A stretch of DNA of 53,974 bases, taken from Clostridia bacterium. GTDB taxonomy: Bacteria; Bacillota; Clostridia; Oscillospirales; CAG-272. Positions within the stretch are counted from its first letter, which is position 1; every line of letters starts with the position of its first letter. The notes under the pieces are model-generated. The model searched no databases. It was given only the letters and a program-made list of their open reading frames with translations, and had not been told where the DNA came from. Below are positions 48,803 through 53,974 of this stretch, piece after piece. The stretch lies in the NCBI GenBank assembly GCA_017517745.1, contig JAFWYJ010000026.1, positions 1 through 53,974 of the forward strand, in the 5' to 3' direction. Made by a program: the position numbers and the translations under genes.

Positions 48803-51103
48803 ATGTCTATTTTTAGGCAGAGGGATAGTCTTGATTGGCTATCCCTCTTTTCTGTTTCCGAAAAGGAAAAAAAGCAAAAACTGCAATGGATTCAGCAATT
48901 TCAAATGGAGTATGACAGCCAACATTTTGCATATGAGCTGTTGCAAGTTACCGGATTGAATCCACGCGATTTTCGCACCGATGACGTAGCAACACAAATT
49001 GCTTGCGAATACGTTGCCCTCAAATTCATGATTGAGGATTCCGAATTTGCAGAAGATCTGCTAAGTGCGGAGGATTTTAAAAAAGCGCAGTCTGTGTTTG
49101 CCCGCAAGCAGTTGAACAGCAAAATCCTAAGACATCTTTTGTCTTGCTTCTTCAAACTGCTCAGAGATCACAGTCGCGAAGGTAACTTAAAAAATCTTTT
49201 CACTCTGTCGATACTGGAGCAAATCAAGATCGCGCAAGAGGATGAGATCAATCGCAGTTTTGGCGCATTAAAAAAAGTGTTAGATAAGGTTTCATCGGGT
49301 GTGAAAAACAAATGCTATTTTGAGGCTGACCGCTACGTCAATGAATATGATACTGCTTTGGATGATGCATTAAACACTTTTGTTGTAAATCATTTTGGCT
49401 ACAATTTCAATGAGGCTAACAACAAAATTCTCGGTTTAAATGGTGGATCATGGCTTTTAGAGGAAAGAGGACTTTTAGCAAATGATCATATTCTCGGAGA
49501 TGCTCTCTTACGCGACGTCAACTTTTGGTCAGCACACCCACACTTTTGTGTTATAAGATTCATCAATGAAATTGCCAAGCACAACAGTATTCGCCATGCT
49601 GAAAAAGTGCTCCAGCATATGTTTGAGAATCTAAAAAGAATGCCACATATGAGCATCGTTTTTGAAAACAAATTTGCTCTCTATATGTCAAAGTATGAGG
49701 AATTAGTAAACGGTCTTGAAGCACAAGGGCGCAGATTCACCTTCAAGCGCTTGACACAGTATTGTGATATTTCCGTATTGGATAATCTTTGTTTCTGTTA
49801 TCCCATGAATAATGTTGACGAAAAGCGTTTTGAAATCGGTCGCAAAATATGGGATAACTTCATCTGCGAATACAATTATCCTCACGATGCCGAAACCGTA
49901 ATGCAATTTTTATCGGATGAGGTGGCGCGCTTTATCCCCGAAAGCATCACTGACACCAAAGAGATCGCAGTCATTTTGGATTGCGGTCCCTTCCACTTCA
50001 CAAACAAGGAGGACGATGACCGCAAGCTGTTCCGTGCGTATCATCCCGATTGCTTCACCGCAGAAAACATATGGAAGCGCGTTTATCTGAAGGCACACGC
50101 CGTTACGCTGTTGTCAGATGACGAAGCAACACAGTTTTCTTATCTGCAACGAATATTTATTGATTTAATCAAAGCCATAGAAGAACGGCTTGGTATCTGT
50201 ACCGCTCATCAGTTGGATATGTCGGCACGAATCCGCCATTATGAAAGGCTGAAAGAAAAGCTGAAAGAATTTGGCATTAAAACGAACGATCAATACAAAG
50301 AGGACTACGTCGTTTCTCTTTTGGATCGTGATACGGCGCAAATGAGCGAAGCGGAAAGATTTCCCGAGCTTGAGCAATTGGGTGACTCCATCTACGGCTT
50401 GGCGGTGGCAGAGCTTCTTTTCTACAATCCAACAACCGTTTTACCTTGGAATACCGAAAAGAAGATGCAACAGCTTTTTGAGGATTATACCCGCGCAGAA
50501 GCACAGGTTTTGATTTCAAAAAAGCACGGTTTTGATGAACTGTTTTTGCACATTGGTCTGCCCGCAAAGTATTTGGAATTTGATTCACTTTTCTTCGATT
50601 ACGATACGGCAACCGAGGAACGTTTGCAGGGCTTGAATCAAGAAAAATACCTTGCAGACTCACTTGAAATGATCATCGGATCGGTTTGTCGTGATAAAGG
50701 CTTTGATACAGCGATTCAATTCGCAAAAGAGCTTTTGCAAAAAACATTCTCCAAGACATTTACCGCCGAAATTCATCCTACGGATGAAAATAAACGTAAC
50801 ACGGACATCGAGTGGGACTATTGGGCAAGAATACTCCCGGCTCCTCGTACGGTTATGGAAAGCGAGCATCACGTTCTCTGGAATGCTCTGCACAAGGTCG
50901 TTATGACTCTTTCGCTTGGAACGGATAATAAGGAAAAGCGAAACTATATTTCTCATAGCTTTGGCAATACGGCTATTTATGGTGATCCTGACAGCTACGA
51001 TATTTCGTGGGTGTTCTATGACTATCTGCAAAGCGGACTTGATACCGTCCTAAAAAAATACGGTGACAAGGTTCGCGAAAGCTATAAAAACAAAATCAGA
51101 TAA
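48803..51103 (+). CDS. Large protein with C-terminal RNase III-type domain
   Basis: 766 residues. Residues about 515-645 match a ribonuclease III catalytic domain: PELEQLGDSIYGLAVAELLF holds Glu524 and Asp528, and LADSLEMIIGSVCRDKGFDTA holds Asp619 and Glu622, the four acidic metal ligands of the family (E41, D45, D114, E117 in E. coli numbering). About 30 extra residues lie between the two blocks. The N-terminal 500 residues are mostly helical, with no fold recognised; no dsRNA-binding domain follows (about 120 unknown C-terminal residues). First gene of an A/T-rich operon with viperin-like and Smr genes. The ribosome binding site is in a leader hairpin. Likely cleaves structured or double-stranded RNA; unproven. 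Confidence 0.75.
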   Translation: MSIFRQRDSLDWLSLFSVSEKEKKQKLQWIQQFQMEYDSQHFAYELLQVTGLNPRDFRTDDVATQIACEYVALKFMIEDSEFAEDLLSAEDFKKAQSVFARKQLNSKILRHLLSCFFKLLRDHSREGNLKNLFTLSILEQIKIAQEDEINRSFGALKKVLDKVSSGVKNKCYFEADRYVNEYDTALDDALNTFVVNHFGYNFNEANNKILGLNGGSWLLEERGLLANDHILGDALLRDVNFWSAHPHFCVIRFINEIAKHNSIRHAEKVLQHMFENLKRMPHMSIVFENKFALYMSKYEELVNGLEAQGRRFTFKRLTQYCDISVLDNLCFCYPMNNVDEKRFEIGRKIWDNFICEYNYPHDAETVMQFLSDEVARFIPESITDTKEIAVILDCGPFHFTNKEDDDRKLFRAYHPDCFTAENIWKRVYLKAHAVTLLSDDEATQFSYLQRIFIDLIKAIEERLGICTAHQLDMSARIRHYERLKEKLKEFGIKTNDQYKEDYVVSLLDRDTAQMSEAERFPELEQLGDSIYGLAVAELLFYNPTTVLPWNTEKKMQQLFEDYTRAEAQVLISKKHGFDELFLHIGLPAKYLEFDSLFFDYDTATEERLQGLNQEKYLADSLEMIIGSVCRDKGFDTAIQFAKELLQKTFSKTFTAEIHPTDENKRNTDIEWDYWARILPAPRTVMESEHHVLWNALHKVVMTLSLGTDNKEKRNYISHSFGNTAIYGDPDSYDISWVFYDYLQSGLDTVLKKYGDKVRESYKNKIR

Positions 51104-51110
51104 TTAAAAC

Positions 51111-51130
51111 TGTGGAACGGTACGATCCTA
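51111..51130. repeat. Right copy of a 20-base inverted repeat
   Basis: TGTGGAACGGTACGATCCTA, 19 of 20 bases complementary to 48754-48773. Its last part (GATCCTACC, 51124-51132) can instead pair with GGAGGATC (51153-51160), the ribosome binding site of the viperin-like gene. Confidence 0.9.
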
Positions 51131-51164
51131 CCATAATCAAAAACAGATTTTTGGAGGATCAAAA

Positions 51165-52013
51165 ATGAACGCTTATTCCGTGGTAAATTACCATATCACA
51201 AACCACTGCAACTACCGTTGCGCCTACTGCTTTGGCAAATTTGACGGACAAGAAAATCCGTCGCTTGACAAAGCAAAAAATATTATTGATAACATTGCCT
51301 CGTATTTCAAAGCTAATCAAATTCCAAATGGTCGAATCAATTTTGCAGGCGGAGAGCCGATGCTATATCCGAAGCTTGATGATTTGATCTGTTACACGCA
51401 TTCCCTTGGTATTTCCGTATCTATTGTTACCAACGGCTCCTTGTTAACACCAGAACGCATTCACTCTTGGAATGGATTGGTTTCCTGCATTGGAATCAGT
51501 ATTGATTCTCTATGCGAAAACACCAACATACAGATCGGGCGATGCTGTCGTGGCTCCGTAAAAACAATGGAGGATTGGCTCGCCATTGCAACCGCTATTC
51601 ATGAATGCGGTATTGCTTTGAAGATCAACACCGTGGTATCAAAGCTAAACATTCAGGAGAATCTTCTTCCGCTCTACCATGCAATAGCTCCTAACAAAAT
51701 TAAATTGTTGCAAATGCATTTGATCAAAGGGATCAATGATTGGGCAAAACCATATGAAATCACTAAACGAGAATTTGATGATTTTTGTGAGCGTCATAGT
51801 TCAGCGCCTTCTGTCATTGTCTCAGAGCCTTGCGGAAGTATGGAAAATTCCTACTTAATGATCAATCCCGTTGGCAACGTGCAATTGAATAATAACGGGA
51901 TATACGAGTGCTATGGAAATTGTTGCGACACACCGCTTTGCGAGATTATGAAATCGGTTCCGATTGATGCGGATAAATTCAACTCCAGATATGTTCGGGA
52001 GGTGAAGCCATGA
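51165..52013 (+). CDS. Viperin-family (pVip) radical SAM protein
   Basis: 282 residues. Cys15, Cys19 and Cys22 in CNYRCAYC bind the 4Fe-4S cluster; RINFAGGEPML (GGEP at 62-65), SIVTNGSLL, GISIDSLCENTNIQIGR, LKINTVVSKLNIQENL, LLQMHLIKGIND, EFDDFCERH and MENSYLMINPVG line up block by block with human viperin motifs. Viperins turn a nucleoside triphosphate into its 3'-deoxy-3',4'-didehydro form, a chain terminator; prokaryotic viperins are antiphage. It has no N-terminal amphipathic helix. A GGAGG site precedes it, and the stop overlaps the Smr gene by 4 bp. The nucleotide used cannot be told. Confidence 0.88.
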   Translation: MNAYSVVNYHITNHCNYRCAYCFGKFDGQENPSLDKAKNIIDNIASYFKANQIPNGRINFAGGEPMLYPKLDDLICYTHSLGISVSIVTNGSLLTPERIHSWNGLVSCIGISIDSLCENTNIQIGRCCRGSVKTMEDWLAIATAIHECGIALKINTVVSKLNIQENLLPLYHAIAPNKIKLLQMHLIKGINDWAKPYEITKREFDDFCERHSSAPSVIVSEPCGSMENSYLMINPVGNVQLNNNGIYECYGNCCDTPLCEIMKSVPIDADKFNSRYVREVKP

Positions 52014-52348
52014 GCGCATATACCGAGATCAATATCAAAGAAGGAATGCCGATGGCGGCAGATGCCTTGAATTATTTGAAATCGTCTATAGAGCGTAGCC
52101 GAAGAAAACGTTACGGTTGTGTTTTGATTATTCACGGCTACGGAAGTACCGGCAAAGGCGGAGTTATTCATGACAAAGCTCGCCAATGGCTCAAAGCACA
52201 GGAGCGAAACGGTAAAATGAAAGCCGTAATTTATGGAGAAGATTTTTCGATATATAATGCGCAAGCAAGAGAATTGAAAAAACGATATCCCGAATTAGAA
52301 CAACTTTTTCGGATATGCAATCACGGCGTTACAGTGGTAGAATTGTAA
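52010..52348 (+). CDS. Smr-domain protein
   Basis: 112 residues that form little more than an Smr (small MutS-related) domain: TEINIKEGMPMAADALNYLK, then the core CVLIIHGYGSTGKGGVIHDK (the HGxG pattern) and a C-terminal LFRICNHGVTVVEL. Smr domains bind or cut DNA or RNA, for example in MutS2 and in Cue2-type ribosome rescue. The ATG overlaps the viperin-like stop, so the proteins are probably made together. The internal sequence LKKRYPELEQLFR looks helical. Activity unknown. Confidence 0.82.
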   Translation: MSAYTEINIKEGMPMAADALNYLKSSIERSRRKRYGCVLIIHGYGSTGKGGVIHDKARQWLKAQERNGKMKAVIYGEDFSIYNAQARELKKRYPELEQLFRICNHGVTVVEL

Positions 52349-52361
52349 GCAAACAAAAATC

Positions 52362-52396
52362 GAGGGCTGACGAAACAACTCGTCAGCCCTCTTTGT
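52362..52396. terminator. Bidirectional terminator at the island's right edge
   Basis: GAGGGCTGACGA pairs exactly with TCGTCAGCCCTC around AACAAC; TTTGT follows on the plus strand and GATTTTTG on the minus strand. Confidence 0.9.
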
Positions 52397-52402
52397 ATAC
52401 TA

Positions 52403-53065
52403 TTACTTAAACGACGGCGCGTGCGTCTCACCAGTCGCAAACGTATTCGGTCCGGGGTTCGACATTGAGAAATACATCTTCGCCGCTTTCGTCGTACCGA
52501 AATCACGGTTTGAGCCCGTTTCCTGCACCTTGTTGAAGGCATCACGGAACATCTGGTTGTGCGCTTCCTCACGGTTAAGCAGAAAATCGATGGTCTCTCT
52601 GACCTTCTTATCCTCAATCTGACGGTAGAGATATTCGTAAACCACCTTGGCTCTCTGTTCGGATGCAATATTGGAAAGCAGATCAGCACACAGGTCGCCC
52701 GTGACGGTCACGTAATCCGCCGTCCAAGAGTATCCTGAAGAATTGATGAGTCCGGGATTCAGACCGAGCAGAACGTGCGTCTGCACCTCGCCCGCCTGCA
52801 CTTTGGTTGCGTCCACGTCGTGACCGTTGAGCAGATTGATGGTCTGCGCCACCATTTCCATGTGTCCAAGCTCCTCCGCGGCTATGTCAAGAAACAAGTC
52901 CTTGATCTCGGGATCTTTAATTCTGAAGCTCTGCGACATATACTGCATAGCCGCCTTCAATTCGCCATTGCCGCCGCCAAGCTGCTCCTGAAGCAACACC
53001 GCATACTGCGGATTTGGTCTCTCCACCTCTACGGGATGAAATAACATTTTTTCGTGTTTGAACAT
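52403..53065 (-). CDS. Manganese catalase family protein (CotJC-like)
   Basis: 220 residues, complete. MFKHEKMLFHPVEVERPNPQ, QLGGGNGELKAAMQYMSQSF, AAEELGHMEMVAQTINLL, NIASEQRAKVVYEYLYRQI and NREEAHNQMFRDAF carry the Glu/His ligands of a dimanganese site. Manganese catalases remove hydrogen peroxide; CotJC-type members sit in the spore coat. It is a distant relative of the broken gene at 47936, in the opposite direction, and the two now flank the island. GGAGG precedes the ATG. No clear vegetative promoter was found; a TTTCCCG...CGGGGGAAA hairpin lies in the leader. Confidence 0.9.
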   Translation of the reverse strand: MFKHEKMLFHPVEVERPNPQYAVLLQEQLGGGNGELKAAMQYMSQSFRIKDPEIKDLFLDIAAEELGHMEMVAQTINLLNGHDVDATKVQAGEVQTHVLLGLNPGLINSSGYSWTADYVTVTGDLCADLLSNIASEQRAKVVYEYLYRQIEDKKVRETIDFLLNREEAHNQMFRDAFNKVQETGSNRDFGTTKAAKMYFSMSNPGPNTFATGETHAPSFK

Positions 53066-53231
53066 AGATACCTCCGTTTTTTGTATTCACCGTTATTATT
53101 TCCCGAAACGGGGGAAAATATATTGTCGAAGGTATAAAATTACCTAAAACAAAGAATTGAAAGTATTTTTCGGCTGTTTTTAAGAATTTATATAAATTAG
53201 CCGAAGGTTTCTGTAACAGGTATTGATTCTC

Positions 53232-53266
53232 CCGAATCTGCAAAGACTAATTCTATTAAGATTCGG
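53232..53266 (+). promoter_or_regulatory. Leader hairpin before the FAD oxidoreductase
   Basis: CCGAATCT (53232-53239) pairs exactly with AGATTCGG (53259-53266), partly covering the ribosome binding site CGGAGGA of the next gene. Confidence 0.5.
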
Positions 53267-53275
53267 AGGACTTAT

Positions 53276-53974
53276 ATGGAATCGGTATGGGAGAAAACAG
53301 CGTCAAAGCCGCGTTTTGACGCACTTGGCGGCAATAAAAAGACCGACGTTTTGATCATCGGCGGCGGGATCGCGGGAATTTTGTGTGCTTATAAGCTGAA
53401 AAACGCGGGAGTGGATTGTATGCTTGTAGAAGCGACGGAGGTCTGCGGCGGTATTACTAAAAACACCACAGCGAAGATCACACTCGGGCATAGATTGATT
53501 TACGATAAGATGATAAAACGCTTTGGGGAAGACAAAGCGCGCCTTTATGTTGACGCACAAAACAAAGCAATCAAAGAATACACCAAACTTTGCGAGAATA
53601 TCGACTGCGATTTTGAAACACGGGAGAACTACGTTTATTCTCTCAATGACCGCAAGAAAATCGAAAAGGAAGTTACCGCACTTAACAAAATCGGCGTGAA
53701 AGCCGAGTTTTCGGATGCAAAAGAGCTTCCGTTTTCTGTCGCAGGCGCGGTTCGCCTGAAAGATCAAGCGCAGTTTCACCCATTGAAATTTTTATATACA
53801 ATCGCAAAAGATCTGCCGATCTACGAGAATACAAAGGTCACAGAACTAATGCCGCACAAGGCAAAAACCAACCGCGGCGAGATTGCTTTCAAAAAGTTGA
53901 TTATCGCAACCCATTTTCCGATGCTCAACAAGCACGGATTGTATTCCTTAAAGCTTTATCAGCACCGTTCCTAT
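53276..53974 (+). CDS. FAD-dependent oxidoreductase (DAO family), partial
   Basis: 233 codons visible; the frame runs off the window end. The N-terminal FAD-binding fold is clear: DVLIIGGGIAGILCAYKLKN (GxGxxG pattern), VDCMLVEATEVCGGITKNTT and KITLGHRLIYD, as in glycine oxidase/DadA-like proteins. In many Clostridia relatives carry a C-terminal Rieske iron-sulphur domain, which would lie outside the window. ATG 53276 follows CGGAGGA within a hairpin. It is divergent from the manganese catalase gene, which suggests a shared oxidative-stress theme. Confidence 0.88.
   Translation, partial: MESVWEKTASKPRFDALGGNKKTDVLIIGGGIAGILCAYKLKNAGVDCMLVEATEVCGGITKNTTAKITLGHRLIYDKMIKRFGEDKARLYVDAQNKAIKEYTKLCENIDCDFETRENYVYSLNDRKKIEKEVTALNKIGVKAEFSDAKELPFSVAGAVRLKDQAQFHPLKFLYTIAKDLPIYENTKVTELMPHKAKTNRGEIAFKKLIIATHFPMLNKHGLYSLKLYQHRSY

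Noticed and set aside
48754-51130. 20-base inverted repeats as transposon ends
   Set aside because: There is no transposase, only one gene of a three-gene operon is enclosed, no target-site duplication is seen, and the left copy is embedded in a leader hairpin. RNA pairing explains the layout better.

Overview
The window looks like a chromosomal segment of a spore-forming member of the class Clostridia (Firmicutes). The evidence is the gene order rpmG-secE-nusG-rplK-rplA, the S10-spc-alpha ribosomal superoperon running through secY, adk, map, infA, rpmJ and rpoA to rplQ, strong GGAGG ribosome binding sites, textbook sigma-A promoters with 17-bp spacers, a T-box in front of ileS, a cotJABC spore-coat cluster and a YtvI-like AI-2E family membrane protein. 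Zinc-binding forms of L33, L36, S14 and S4 fit the same group. Most genes use balanced, fairly GC-rich codons; one stretch (about 48.4-52.35 kb) is visibly more A/T-rich.

Layout. 1-5.1 kb: repeat-rich intergenic DNA, a DUF2079 membrane protein, a flavin reductase-like protein, cysS and a GtrA-like protein. 5.2-7.8 kb: rpmG-secE-nusG-rplK-rplA with a structured leader, ending at a strong terminator without rplJL-rpoBC. 7.9-12 kb: tRNA-Arg(CCG), two HTH regulators, a helical-repeat protein, a small membrane protein, a lipoprotein with a 37-codon upstream gene, and tRNA-Gln(CTG) with an unusual 30-bp hairpin overlapping its 3' end. 12-14.8 kb: an operon of anchored cyclophilin, receiver-like winged-helix protein and M29 aminopeptidase. 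14.9-18.6 kb: AI-2E family protein, then a lipid operon (PAP2 phosphatase, CrtO-like membrane protein, diacylglycerol glycosyltransferase). 18.6-25 kb: GH127 glycosidase divergent from an AraC regulator, an NhaC-type antiporter, a WYL regulator and a membrane protein. 25.3-41.5 kb: the ribosomal superoperon with a long structured leader and a predicted pseudoknot before rpsH. 41.6-47 kb: a membrane protein and the T-box-controlled operon ileS-lspA-rluD. 47.1-48.4 kb: cotJA-cotJB-cotJC, with cotJC broken at its 3' end. 48.4-52.4 kb: an A/T-rich island. 52.4 kb to the end: a second manganese catalase-like gene and the start of an FAD oxidoreductase.

The most interesting region is the island. 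It carries its own promoter and three genes on one strand: a 766-residue protein whose C-terminal third is an RNase III-type domain with all four metal-binding acidic residues, a radical-SAM protein with a viperin (pVip) motif set, and a 112-residue Smr-domain protein overlapping it by 4 bp. Viperins are established antiviral enzymes; their pairing here with an RNase III-domain protein and an Smr protein looks like a candidate undescribed defence system. The 5' leader folds into a hairpin that hides the ribosome binding site of the first gene, and its apical loop is complementary (19 of 20 bases) to a segment after the gene. That segment can alternatively pair with the ribosome binding site of the viperin gene. 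This suggests RNA-level coordination of the operon, possibly involving its own RNase III domain.
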